From: CAZPMT01 sp964587655
Lineage (GTDB): Bacteria > Hydrogenedentota > Hydrogenedentia > Hydrogenedentales > SLHB01
Direction of reading: 5' to 3'
NCBI GenBank assembly: GCA_964587655.1
Contig: CAZPMT010000087.1
Span: forward strand, 1-23,533
DNA length: 23,533 nt
Made by a program: the position numbers and the translations under genes
Notes under the pieces: generated by a model
Database searches by the model: none
The model's input: only the letters and a program-made list of their open reading frames with translations
Told to the model about the DNA's origin: nothing
In this document: piece by piece, positions 1 through 7,416 of the stretch
How positions within the stretch are numbered: position 1 is the first letter of the stretch
Layout: every line of letters begins with the position of its first letter

Positions 1-190
1 TGCACAGATCCCCCACCGTCATGCTCCTGCTCGACCGCGGTAGGGACGCCGGTTGCCTTGCGCCCCCCGCACAGATCCGTACGTGGAGAGCTACTCCATC
101 CCGGCGACTCTGCTCCTAATCGCCATTACGCGTACGAAAGCGGAAAGCCGGGCGCCAAGGAAGTATGCAAGAACCGGAAGAGCCTGAAAC
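1..190. other. Left edge, no gene recognised
   Basis: I see no convincing coding region between the window edge and the 3' end of nagB. The only structure noted is a short direct repeat, GCACAGATCC, at 2-11 and 69-78. The stretch lies downstream of nagB on the minus strand and may include its transcript end. Confidence 0.5.
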
Positions 191-217
191 AAAAAGGGCC
201 CTAACGGAATTCGGCCC
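191..217 (-). terminator. Weak rho-independent terminator candidate after nagB
   Basis: Read on the minus strand, GGGCC (217-213) can pair with GGCCC around a 12-nt loop that includes the nagB stop codon. A TTTTTG run follows. The stem is only 5 bp, so this is a weak candidate, but it lies exactly at the end of nagB. Confidence 0.35.
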
Positions 218-1010
218 AATGGCGTTCGTTCTCGAAGATCCAGCGGTAGTAATCGGTGTGCCCGAGCCGGGAGGCGGCGGCTTCGTCGACGATCACGACG
301 CAATGCGGATGCAACTGGAGCGCCGTGGCCGAGATCATGGACGTGATGGGCCCTTCGACAGCCTTGGCGATGATGTCCGCCTTTTCCTCGCCAGTGGCGA
401 GCAGCACGCACTGACGCGCGTCCAGGATCGTGCCGACGCCCATCGTGATCGCCCAACGCGGCGGTATCACGGTCGATACCGCCGGCATGTTCTCATTGCC
501 GCCGAACATGAACGCGTTCTGCTCGACGGTCTCAGGTGTCAACGCCTTCTCGCGGGTGCGCGAACGCAACGCCGACAGCGGTTCGTTGAAGCCGATATGA
601 CCGGAGCGGCCGATTCCAAGCAATTGGAGATCAATTCCGCCGCGATTCTGAATCCGGGCTTCGTACTGGCGGCATTCCGTTTCGACGTCCGGCGCCATGC
701 CGTTCGGCAGGTGCGTGCGGCGCGGCTCGACGTTCACGTGCCTGAACAAGCGCTCATCCATGTATCGGCGATACGATGCGGGGTGGTCCGTCGGGATACC
801 CACGTATTCATCGAGGTTGAAAGTCGTCGCCTGCGAGAAGTCCAAACCCTCTTCGCTATGCATGCGAACCAATCCCGCGTAAACGATTTCCATCGTGCGC
901 CCAGTGGCGAGGCCCAGCACAAGGTACGGGTTCGCCCGCAACTCGCGCGCGATCAAGCGCGCCGTAAGTTCCGCCGCCTGCTCCCGACTCTCTCGAATCA
1001 CAACTTCCAT
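201..1010 (-). CDS. nagB: Glucosamine-6-phosphate deaminase
   Basis: This is a 269-residue cytosolic enzyme of the NagB family (E. coli NagB is 266 aa). The family converts glucosamine-6-phosphate to fructose-6-phosphate and ammonia, the last step that sends amino sugars into glycolysis. Family landmarks are clear: LGLATGRT near residue 32 (phosphate loop), TFNLDEYVG with Asp67 (equivalent to catalytic Asp72 of E. coli), and GIGRSGHIGFNEP with His138 and Glu143 (equivalent to His143 and Glu148). The Asp141 position is Ser136 here; Bacillus-type enzymes have Asn there. The ATG at 1010 was chosen because homology begins there and GGAG lies 7 nt upstream; the frame is open further 5' but that part looks non-coding. 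Residues about 176-185 are an extra 7-8 residue stretch compared with E. coli and B. subtilis, and are encoded by a palindromic repeat (459-484). The gene follows the GH123-like gene on the same strand after a 253-nt gap. Confidence 0.95.
   Translation of the reverse strand: MEVVIRESREQAAELTARLIARELRANPYLVLGLATGRTMEIVYAGLVRMHSEEGLDFSQATTFNLDEYVGIPTDHPASYRRYMDERLFRHVNVEPRRTHLPNGMAPDVETECRQYEARIQNRGGIDLQLLGIGRSGHIGFNEPLSALRSRTREKALTPETVEQNAFMFGGNENMPAVSTVIPPRWAITMGVGTILDARQCVLLATGEEKADIIAKAVEGPITSMISATALQLHPHCVVIVDEAAASRLGHTDYYRWIFENERHWAEFR
459..484. repeat. Palindromic element copy 1, inside nagB
   Basis: Ten-bp perfect arms (core GGCGGTATC / GATACCGCC) surround the loop ACGGTC. The 26 nt match 7154-7179 at 25 of 26 positions in the same orientation. 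In nagB it is read in frame as part of residues 176-185 and coincides with extra residues relative to known NagB proteins. Confidence 0.8.
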
Positions 1011-1126
1011 TGCACACTCCAAACGCGGACAAGCCGCGCAATCACGGCCCTCTCTCCCATACAAGTTTGATCCTTGTGACGGCCCCGATTCAACTCCCGC
1101 ATTCGCAGCGTGTTGCCGATCTGTAG

Positions 1127-1181
1127 ACGCGACGTCCCCGTCGCGTTTGGAAACAAGAGCCAAGCGGCGAGGACGCCGCTT
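1127..1181. repeat. Twin hairpins in the nagB upstream gap
   Basis: Two perfect hairpins lie 15 nt apart. The first has arms ACGCGAC/GTCGCGT (1127-1133 with 1140-1146) and the loop GTCCCC. The second has arms AAGCGGCG/CGCCGCTT (1162-1169 with 1174-1181) and the loop AGGA. No T-run follows either on either strand, so they look more like dispersed extragenic palindromes than terminators. They fill most of the structured part of the 253-nt gap between the GH123-like gene and nagB (1011-1263). Confidence 0.55.
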
Positions 1182-1263
1182 CCACATTTCGAGTTTCGGC
1201 CAAATAGGTAAATCCAATTCATTGAGCTCTAGGCCCGCAAGAATCGCATTACCTCCAGGTACT

Positions 1264-3027
1264 TCATTTGAGCGCCAGCGTCAAGCGGGCGATCTTGTCG
1301 CGGTGGGCGGCGCAGGTTTCGATGTCGGTCCACGTGTGCGGAATTGTGCGATCTCCTTGACGAAGGTAGTCGCGGCTCTCGACAAAGGCTTCGTCGGAAA
1401 GCTCCAGCATATCCACTTGGGCGATACGCAACGCTTCGTTGGCCTCCTTCACAACGTTGCTCGCATCGCCCCTTGCCGTGCGCGAGGCGACGGCCTCTTC
1501 GAGTAGCGTGACGGCGGCGATATCTTCGAGCCCGTCGCGGACTGCTTCCCACCGTACGCTTGGCACGGGCAGGGTGCCGGGATATACAAGCGCGTACTCG
1601 TCGTTTGTTCCTTTGCCGGGCAGCCAGTGGTTGACTTCGGTGGTGCTGAATGTCCAGAAGCCGATACCGCTGAGACCGAAGAAATGCGCGCGCCATGCCG
1701 CGGCGCGGTTGTAGCGCAACGGTGAAATGGACTTCACCTGCGACACGCACTCATAGGACCACACGGTCTTTCCGGAATCGCGGATGCGTTTCATGCGTGG
1801 ATCGCCGGCAAGGAGGCCGGAAACCAAGCGCATGTTCGGACACCAGACGTCGATAAACGGCTCGATGCGCTCGAAATCAACCTTCGAGATGCTAGGAACC
1901 GGGTCGGTATAGATGCGGAATTGCGGGTCGGCCTCGCGGAACAGCGTGCCCGCTTCGATGAGCGCGGAGACGCTGCCGCCATAACCCAGGCCGGGTTCGT
2001 CGACGGGGTAGAACGCATAATCATCGTAGTCCCGGCCCCGTTCCTTCAGATGATCGCGGAGTTTGTGCAGGTATTCGATTTGCGCGACGTGTTGCTGTTC
2101 AGGAGACGGCGTGGCCGGCGGAAACGCAATCGCGGGAACTCCAAGTTGGATCAAGATCTGTCCTCTTCCTTCGAGCCGTTTCAACTCCGCGTTCAGCGTC
2201 TGCGTGTCGAGCGTCAACTGTCCCTTCTCGTCGACGGAACCCTTCGGGATGCAGCTTGTGCGTGGGAACACACTGACGCCGTGACGCACCATGTCGTCAA
2301 GCACTTCCGGAGTACGCTCGGGAAACCACTTGTTTGGAATGTAGTCCCACGTGCAGAGGGTCAACGGAAACGGTCTCTTGATGCGAAGCGGATGCACGCG
2401 GATGCAAATCTCAAGGCTCACGGCGTCGCCTTCGGAACGGAGCGGTTGCACGGCAATCCGCCCATTGTATTCGCCGGGCGCGGCCGCATCCGCGTTCACA
2501 CTCACCCAGAACTTGCTGGAACGTTTCTGGGAAAGAAGGGCGATGTTCGCGTCGTTCAGTTTGACCAATGCATCCGGGACAAACTCGCCGTTTACCATGC
2601 GGGTTGACACGACTTCGTACAACGTAATCGCGCCGCCGAACGGTTTGCCGTCCGCAGTAACGGGTTTTGCAAAATCGATGCGCACTCGGCACGGATCGTC
2701 CAGGCGAGACGCCACGACGAACGCGCCTGCCTCGGTTTCGCCCACGTAGAGATCGGGAATGGACACCTTACCCGTTCCGCACAACGCCTGCTCCTGTTTC
2801 CATGGAGCGAGTCGCGTCTCGTCAAACGGCCCGTAGGCCGGCGTGGGCCATGCGGCGAGCTTTGGGGATTCGGCCGGCGGTTCATCCGCTTTGCTTTGAA
2901 AAGATCCCGCATTCCGCTGATCGATGATCGTTCCGTTCCGGGGATCCGTGACGATCAAGCGAAGTTCCGTCGAATTGTCCGGGGTGGTTTCGGGAAGCGG
3001 AATCTCAAACATGGAACGCGCAGTCAT
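1264..3027 (-). CDS. DUF4091 / GH123-like glycoside hydrolase, probably 5'-truncated
   Basis: The product is 587 residues from the ATG at 3027. The N-terminal third is beta-rich (Ig-like) and begins in mid-domain. The central part reads as a TIM-barrel-like hydrolase with FYPVDEP, where Asp343-Glu344 match the adjacent Asp-Glu catalytic pair known from GH123 beta-N-acetylgalactosaminidases. The C-terminus carries the DUF4091 signature (VYPG, then PSVRWEAVRDGLED). A substrate with N-acetylhexosamine is inferred from this family and from nagB next door. Oddities: there is no signal peptide, although the related 1156-aa protein at 7417-10887 has one, and there is no Shine-Dalgarno before any candidate start (3129, 3027, 3012). 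The 5' end runs into a divergent gene that also lacks a signal peptide. The family call is firm; the start is uncertain. Confidence 0.8.
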   Translation of the reverse strand: MTARSMFEIPLPETTPDNSTELRLIVTDPRNGTIIDQRNAGSFQSKADEPPAESPKLAAWPTPAYGPFDETRLAPWKQEQALCGTGKVSIPDLYVGETEAGAFVVASRLDDPCRVRIDFAKPVTADGKPFGGAITLYEVVSTRMVNGEFVPDALVKLNDANIALLSQKRSSKFWVSVNADAAAPGEYNGRIAVQPLRSEGDAVSLEICIRVHPLRIKRPFPLTLCTWDYIPNKWFPERTPEVLDDMVRHGVSVFPRTSCIPKGSVDEKGQLTLDTQTLNAELKRLEGRGQILIQLGVPAIAFPPATPSPEQQHVAQIEYLHKLRDHLKERGRDYDDYAFYPVDEPGLGYGGSVSALIEAGTLFREADPQFRIYTDPVPSISKVDFERIEPFIDVWCPNMRLVSGLLAGDPRMKRIRDSGKTVWSYECVSQVKSISPLRYNRAAAWRAHFFGLSGIGFWTFSTTEVNHWLPGKGTNDEYALVYPGTLPVPSVRWEAVRDGLEDIAAVTLLEEAVASRTARGDASNVVKEANEALRIAQVDMLELSDEAFVESRDYLRQGDRTIPHTWTDIETCAAHRDKIARLTLALK

Positions 3028-3070
3028 ACAGCCGCGAATCAGACGTTCTCCAGAGGCCGCGGCGCACGCT

Positions 3071-4312
3071 ATGCAGCCCCAAGATGGATCTTCGGCCCCC
3101 GCTGTCAGTGCCGACGACGAAGCGGCCATTCGCGATTGTGTTCAACGGCTGACCACGGCGATGGACAAGGGCGACCGGGAAGTCCTGAGGCAGATTGTGG
3201 CGGAGGACTGCACCATGGGGGACATGGGCCGCTTCTGGGATCTGATGACGCCGGAAGTCCTTGAGTCTTCCGCCAGCCTTGGCATGGTATCCAAGCTGGA
3301 TTCCGTCGAAATCGTCGCTGTCTCAGGCGGCACCGTGAAAGTCAAGGCGACGGTAACGGGAACGAATCCCGACGGGTGGTCCAAGGACATTTCGGATTAT
3401 GCGCTCCGCAAGGACGGCGGCGCCTGGCGCGTGGCCGCCTTCGAGGGCGTCGATGGAGAGGCGGGAACTGGGGAGCCAAGCAAGTTGACGGCGGCGGACA
3501 GACCCGCCGATGGATCATTGTTTACGCACGTGACGCCCTACCCCGGCGTGACGTTCGAGCCGGCTCAGCCGTCAACTATGCTTCTGCTGGTGGGCATGCG
3601 AAAGGATCTCGCCATCTGTGTCGCGGGAGTCACGCAGGACAAGGTAGAGAAGGTTCGCGACTTCTACAAGAAAGACTTGGAAACGCACGGCTGGGGCGAC
3701 GTGAGCGTTGCCACAGGCAGCCGCCGGAGATCCGATGGTTCCAAAGAAGCCTCGCAGCACGTGTCGGGAACGCGTCCGGGACCTGGCGGCGCTTACAAGC
3801 TCGTGATACGCATTGCGATCGAGGATGCGCCCGGCGGGCCGCGAATTGCCATCGGCATGGGTCCGTCCGACAGCGGTGAGGGCAGCATCTCCTCACGTGA
3901 GACCGCGGTGACCTGGATGCCCGACAAGCCGGGCGCCGATGCCGTGGTTGCTCCGGAAAGAATGGGGGAGTTCATTTCACCGTATACGGGCGTACAGTTC
4001 GAGTTGGTTGATGCCGACGCCGCGCCCATCCCGTTTGTGTCCAGCGAACTAGCGACATGTGTCGCCGGGACTACCGCGGACTCAGTAGATGCCGTGGCGG
4101 CGTTCTATCTGGCCGAGCTCCAGAATCGGGGCTGGCAAGGGATCCGGACGGGCAGCGAAACGATGGAACTCCCGGGCGTGGGCTGGGTGGGGACGAGCAG
4201 TCTCTCCGCCAAACTGCCGTTGCCCGGCGCGGATTATGAGCTGCGAAGCCAAATCACGGTGTACCCACACGGCCAAGGCAGCGGGATCATCATCTGCATT
4301 GGGCCGTCGTGA
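3071..4312 (+). CDS. NTF2-like protein with two C-terminal repeats
   Basis: The product is 413 residues from the ATG at 3071; an in-frame ATG at 3011 would add 20. Residues about 12-135 look like a SnoaL/DUF4440-type NTF2 fold: a helix with AIRDCVQRLTTAMDKGD, then beta strands ending in DGGAWRVAAFEG. Two related repeats follow. Each has an aromatic-rich 'PYPGVTFE' or 'PYTGVQFE' start, a Cys-containing strand (CVAGVTQD / CVAGTTAD), and a helix ending in a Gly-Trp motif (LETHGWGD / LQNRGWQG), near 149-285 and 298-413. Specific function is unknown. I would expect an envelope protein, but no signal peptide or lipobox is visible upstream in any start choice and no good Shine-Dalgarno is seen. The gene may therefore be beheaded at its junction with the divergent glycosidase. 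A strong terminator lies 110 nt downstream. Confidence 0.7.
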   Translation: MQPQDGSSAPAVSADDEAAIRDCVQRLTTAMDKGDREVLRQIVAEDCTMGDMGRFWDLMTPEVLESSASLGMVSKLDSVEIVAVSGGTVKVKATVTGTNPDGWSKDISDYALRKDGGAWRVAAFEGVDGEAGTGEPSKLTAADRPADGSLFTHVTPYPGVTFEPAQPSTMLLLVGMRKDLAICVAGVTQDKVEKVRDFYKKDLETHGWGDVSVATGSRRRSDGSKEASQHVSGTRPGPGGAYKLVIRIAIEDAPGGPRIAIGMGPSDSGEGSISSRETAVTWMPDKPGADAVVAPERMGEFISPYTGVQFELVDADAAPIPFVSSELATCVAGTTADSVDAVAAFYLAELQNRGWQGIRTGSETMELPGVGWVGTSSLSAKLPLPGADYELRSQITVYPHGQGSGIIICIGPS

Positions 4313-4355
4313 GCGCGGGCGCTCGACTTCCCCTCTCCCCCCTTGCGCTTCTTTC

Positions 4356-4417
4356 TTCGGTAAGATCGCAAATGGCGCGACGATACCCCCTTCGGCAAGA
4401 TTCACAAATGGCTTGAC
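4356..4417 (+). repeat. Imperfect tandem direct repeat
   Basis: Two copies of a 26-27 nt unit lie at 4356-4381 and 4391-4417. Each starts TTCGGYAAGAT and contains CAAATGGC followed by GAC. About 22 of 27 positions agree. They lie between two convergent genes, just before a terminator hairpin. Confidence 0.6.
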
Positions 4418-4421
4418 AGGG

Positions 4422-4450
4422 AAGGAGCCGGACCGGTCGTCCGGCTCCTT
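4422..4450. terminator. Strong rho-independent terminator, probably bidirectional
   Basis: A perfect 12-bp stem (AAGGAGCCGGAC at 4422-4433 with GTCCGGCTCCTT at 4439-4450) has a 5-nt loop and ends in CCTTTTCG on the plus strand. The AA at its left base would serve the minus strand weakly. It separates the plus-strand NTF2-like gene from the convergent minus-strand lipoprotein gene. Confidence 0.8.
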
Positions 4451-4575
4451 TTCGTGTCCATTGCCGGTCAATCTCATTGCGGGCATCCGACCCCTGATGA
4501 GCCGAACGCCTGAACGCTATCGTATCCGTCAAACCAGCCGACGGCGCTGAAGCGGAATCCAGCGGCCGCGAAGGG

Positions 4576-6792
4576 TTAGTAGCCAAGGTACACTTGGTCG
4601 CCCACCACGGCGCTTTGCAGTGTGAAAACGCCTCCCAACAGGACGGGGCCTACATCGCGGGCGTAGATCGTCACCGGCGTCCACCGGTCTCCCTTGGCCG
4701 CAGCCTTGCCGCCAAACGGGATAGGCAGTCCGAGCGCGATGCAATCCGCCTGCTTCCCTACGCCGACATCCGCAAGGTTGATCATAAACGCATCATAGTC
4801 GATCGGCAGGAAACCGGACAGTTCTCCCTGCCGCTGCGTCAGCGTCAAGGCATCCAACTTCGCGTCGAGCGTAATCGTCCGTGCAAGGATATCGACGCCG
4901 GCCTGTGCGAGGATCTTCAACGTTCCAGCCGCTTCACCGCCTGTCGAGTCTTCTGGGTGCGAAGCCGCGTATCCATCGAAGAATCCGGCTATCGCCTCGA
5001 CCGCCGCTTTGGCGTTTGCCCAGTCCCGGTCGGCGGCAGTGAAGCTTACGACCGCGTTGTGTAGCTCTGCCGTGTTGGCGTGAACCGCGTTAATCACTGG
5101 CTGAAATGCCATCATCGCGGTCACCGACTCAAAGGTCACCTCGGTAGCCTCAGCGAGGAAGGCGGCGAGCACATCCTCCTTGTTCGCGTCCGAGTAGGTC
5201 ACGAAGAACTCGTGAAGATCCGTCTGGAGTTGGAGCAGATCTCCAATCTGCCGGGCTTCCCTTTTCTCCGTGTCTACGTCCGTGACCAGCTTCTCGATCA
5301 CGGGCAGCAGATCCCGTATCAACCCAACAATGGGATCGGTCGCGTCATTGGCGGGGTAGCTATCCAGGTAGTCCTCAAATGCCTCGGAAAACCGCCCAAA
5401 ATTGGCGAACGCCGTATATCCATACGCCGTACAGAACCGGGAAACGTTGTCGAGAAGGTCTGTGATTGCCGCGATGTCCGCTTCCGAATAATCGTCCGAC
5501 ACATCCAAGATGTCGGCCACGGCGGACGATGTGATCGCCAATATCGACATCACGTCAGCCAGTACGTCCCTTCCATTGGTGTACGCCGCGAAACGCGTCC
5601 CGAAGCCTCGCAGGAGCGGAGAGAGCTTCTTCGGCGACTGTTGGATCGTATCGAGGTAATCCGGCAAGGGATCCTGGAACTCTTGGAAACGGTCCGCGAG
5701 CCCTTCGCTGATCTCGTTCATGTCGTCTACGAAAGTCTTGAGTTCATCTGCGCCGCCTGTCAGAACCGCCGCCGTCCGCACCAGACCCTGCACGATCAAG
5801 CTCGGGTTGCTGTATCCGGAAAAGGTATCCCCAAACGATGTCATCAGCGGCACAAGCTCTTCGACCTGGTTGATCTTTTCACCCTGCTTCTTGCGGAGGT
5901 CATCTGACATTTGCTGCAAGATGTCGCCGACGTCCTGGATATACTTCTCGCCATCGCCGGAGTACAGCAAGTGCAACACGCGGGCGGGGCTCTTCAGGAC
6001 ATCGTCCAGAAGGAGAAATCCTTTGGTCTCCGGCAGATTCGCGAGGGCTTCCTCGTGATGGGTGACATACCACTTGCCGTCGACAGCCACCAGGTAGAAG
6101 GTCTGCGTGCTGGGACCGGGAAGCAGCGGGCTGCCCGCTTTCGCCGGCACGAACGGCCCAGGCAGAGTTCTGTAAAGCATCATTTGGATGAACTCATCGC
6201 CAAACGCGCTCCACAATGAAATCGCCGCATCGAGCAAGGGCACCCCGGCTCCCATTGTCCATACCTCGAGGCCATTGACAGTATTCATATCCGCCACGGA
6301 CAGCGAGAAGACAGTGGCGCCGAGCTTCTCCGGATACAGGTCCACGAACTGCGGCAGGCTGTAGTTCCAAGTGTTGCCTACCTCGATGGGCCAGTATGAA
6401 CTGAGGGCGCCGGATCCACCTTCCGCCGCGATGGCTACGGTGCTCTGGCCTCCGTTCGATGTGAATTCGACCGCCGTCGCGTTGTTCCCTACGTCAAGCT
6501 GCCCGCGCATGATGTTGATGGACACGGTTGCCGTCTTCCCGCTTTCCAGAAGCCCGGCAGCCGGCGTAACTTCCACCCACGAGGCGCCCGCCGACGCCTC
6601 CCACGCAAGCTCGCCCGAGCCCGTGTTGCGGATTTCCAGCGTCATCGCCGTTCTCGTCGAGGCGAAGTCCAGATTATGCTGAGAGATCCCCAGTGTGCCG
6701 CTCGGGGGGCACCCACACAGCAAAGGAAGCGCGAGAATAACCGCGAGACTCCAACAGAACGCGAGATTACGGATACAAGTGACAGTTTTCAT
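4576..6792 (-). CDS. Large lipoprotein with N-terminal BACON-like domain
   Basis: The product is 738 residues. The N-terminus is a lipoprotein signal ending in LLCGC, so Cys28 would be lipidated and the protein anchored in the envelope. Residues about 33-127 have the layout of a BACON/Ig-like domain: 'LDFASTRTAMTLEIRNTGSGELAWEAS', 'WVEVTPAAGLLESGKTATVSI', then a Gly-rich end. The remaining roughly 600 residues are mostly helical and leucine/aspartate-rich, and I do not recognise them. The start is well supported: AGGAGGAGGG lies 5 nt before the ATG. A near-consensus sigma70 promoter (6895-6923) predicts a 5' leader of roughly 95 nt. The gene is transcribed alone toward a bidirectional terminator. 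Its role is unknown; surface carbohydrate or protein binding is possible from the BACON domain alone. Confidence 0.85.
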   Translation of the reverse strand: MKTVTCIRNLAFCWSLAVILALPLLCGCPPSGTLGISQHNLDFASTRTAMTLEIRNTGSGELAWEASAGASWVEVTPAAGLLESGKTATVSINIMRGQLDVGNNATAVEFTSNGGQSTVAIAAEGGSGALSSYWPIEVGNTWNYSLPQFVDLYPEKLGATVFSLSVADMNTVNGLEVWTMGAGVPLLDAAISLWSAFGDEFIQMMLYRTLPGPFVPAKAGSPLLPGPSTQTFYLVAVDGKWYVTHHEEALANLPETKGFLLLDDVLKSPARVLHLLYSGDGEKYIQDVGDILQQMSDDLRKKQGEKINQVEELVPLMTSFGDTFSGYSNPSLIVQGLVRTAAVLTGGADELKTFVDDMNEISEGLADRFQEFQDPLPDYLDTIQQSPKKLSPLLRGFGTRFAAYTNGRDVLADVMSILAITSSAVADILDVSDDYSEADIAAITDLLDNVSRFCTAYGYTAFANFGRFSEAFEDYLDSYPANDATDPIVGLIRDLLPVIEKLVTDVDTEKREARQIGDLLQLQTDLHEFFVTYSDANKEDVLAAFLAEATEVTFESVTAMMAFQPVINAVHANTAELHNAVVSFTAADRDWANAKAAVEAIAGFFDGYAASHPEDSTGGEAAGTLKILAQAGVDILARTITLDAKLDALTLTQRQGELSGFLPIDYDAFMINLADVGVGKQADCIALGLPIPFGGKAAAKGDRWTPVTIYARDVGPVLLGGVFTLQSAVVGDQVYLGY

Positions 6793-6894
6793 AGATCCCT
6801 CCTCCTATTAGTTAGTTGTTCCCCCGCGAGGCAGCCCCTGGCCGCTCCGCCTGGCCCCTCCGAGGTCTCCGGCATAGCAACCCAATAGCTTGGC

Positions 6895-6923
6895 AATATA
6901 GCAAGCAATTTGAACCATGTCAA
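6895..6923 (-). promoter_or_regulatory. Near-consensus sigma70 promoter of the 738-aa lipoprotein gene
   Basis: On the minus strand TTGACA (6923-6918), a 17-nt spacer and TATATT (6900-6895) form a near-ideal vegetative promoter. Transcription would start near 6888, about 95 nt before the ATG at 6792. Confidence 0.8.
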
Positions 6924-6943
6924 GATTCGAATGTCAAGATTCG
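6917..6943. repeat. 13-bp tandem repeat duplicating the -35 box
   Basis: ATGTCAAGATTCG occurs at 6917-6929 and again at 6931-6943 (14-nt period). On the minus strand each copy contains TTGACA; only the proximal copy has a correctly spaced -10. The duplication could be a paired operator or a slippage event. Confidence 0.75.
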
Positions 6944-6983
6944 CATCCAGGTTTTGTGCGGCACTGCGGGGTTCGAGTATTGA

Positions 6984-7098
6984 GCCGGCGACGACCTAGT
7001 TTCGCACGCGGTTGCCCGCGCAGCACCATGATCGCTGATGGGCTTAACTACCGCGTTCGGAATGGGAACGACAGGCCACGTAACCGAAGACATGGTAA
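6984..7098 (-). pseudogene. 5S rRNA-like remnant
   Basis: Read on the minus strand, the middle and 3' parts match a bacterial 5S rRNA: CCCATTCCGAACGCGG, then GTTAAGCCCATCAGCG, then GCGCGGGCAACCGCG, ending GGTCGTCGCCGGC. Several normally conserved positions differ (GGTAGTTAAG for GGAAGTTAAG, CATGGTG for GATGGTA, GAAACTAGG for GAGAGTAGG). The 5' third has no segment able to pair with the 3' GGTCGTCGCCGGC, so helix I cannot form, and the GATGGG partner of helix II is missing. No 16S or 23S sequence is seen beside it. I read it as a decayed or partial 5S gene; the 5' end at 7098 is an estimate from the usual length. Confidence 0.7.
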
Positions 7099-7100
7099 GG

Positions 7101-7394
7101 CTATCCTCGTTTTTTGGAGGTAGTGCCTCGCAGCCTCTCGCCGGTGAGGTTCCCGGCGGTATCACGATCGATACCGCCGGGCCCCGGCCCGAGATCTTTG
7201 CCCTCGACGCTCCACAGCATGACTTGCCCGCCTCGGTTCACCGAAAGCAGTGCCGGCTGATCTCTGTATTCGATGACGGTCGGTGCACACTCCACGGGAT
7301 ACTGGCCGGTCATGCGCGTCTCCGCGATCTCGAGGGACCGCGACATCGGACTGATCAGGCAGATCAGACAGATCAGCAGAGAAACTCTTCTCAT
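7101..7394 (-). pseudogene. Truncated secreted beta-propeller protein, N-terminal fragment
   Basis: The 97-residue product begins with a signal peptide (MRRVSLLICLICLIS) followed by 'YPVECAPTVIEY' and 'LLSVNRGGQVMLWSVEGKDLGPG'. These resemble the first blade of the PQQ/FG-GAP propellers found in the gene just upstream ('LESAPTLADLNGDG', 'ELVALDGSGKELW'). It has a good ribosome-binding site (AAGGA, 7 nt before the ATG at 7394) and starts 22 nt after the 1156-aa gene, as in an operon. After about 65 residues the similarity stops inside a palindromic repeat (7152-7181) and the frame ends soon after. A whole propeller would need several hundred residues, so this is a 5' fragment. Expression of the short product cannot be excluded. 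Confidence 0.6.
7152..7181. repeat. Palindromic element copy 2
   Basis: Perfect 12-bp arms (CCCGGCGGTATC / GATACCGCCGGG) surround the loop ACGATC. Positions 7154-7179 match the nagB copy (459-484) at 25 of 26 positions in the same orientation. It lies where the truncated propeller gene loses similarity to its relatives. Confidence 0.8.
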
Positions 7395-7416
7395 GACTAT
7401 CCTTAACTCTTGAGCT

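Noticed and set aside
603..605. Loss of the NagB Asp141 equivalent (Ser136 here)
   Set aside because: Bacillus-type NagB enzymes have Asn at this position and are active, so the change alone does not suggest inactivity.
165..1070. Plus-strand open frame opposite nagB
   Set aside because: nagB on the minus strand carries all active-site motifs; the plus frame has none.
1921..2607. Plus-strand open frame opposite the DUF4091 gene
   Set aside because: No domain, no ribosome-binding site, and fully inside a recognised gene on the other strand.
6920..7165. Minus-strand open frame of 81 codons over the 5S-like region
   Set aside because: Its sequence is a translation of the 5S-like DNA, a common false gene call.
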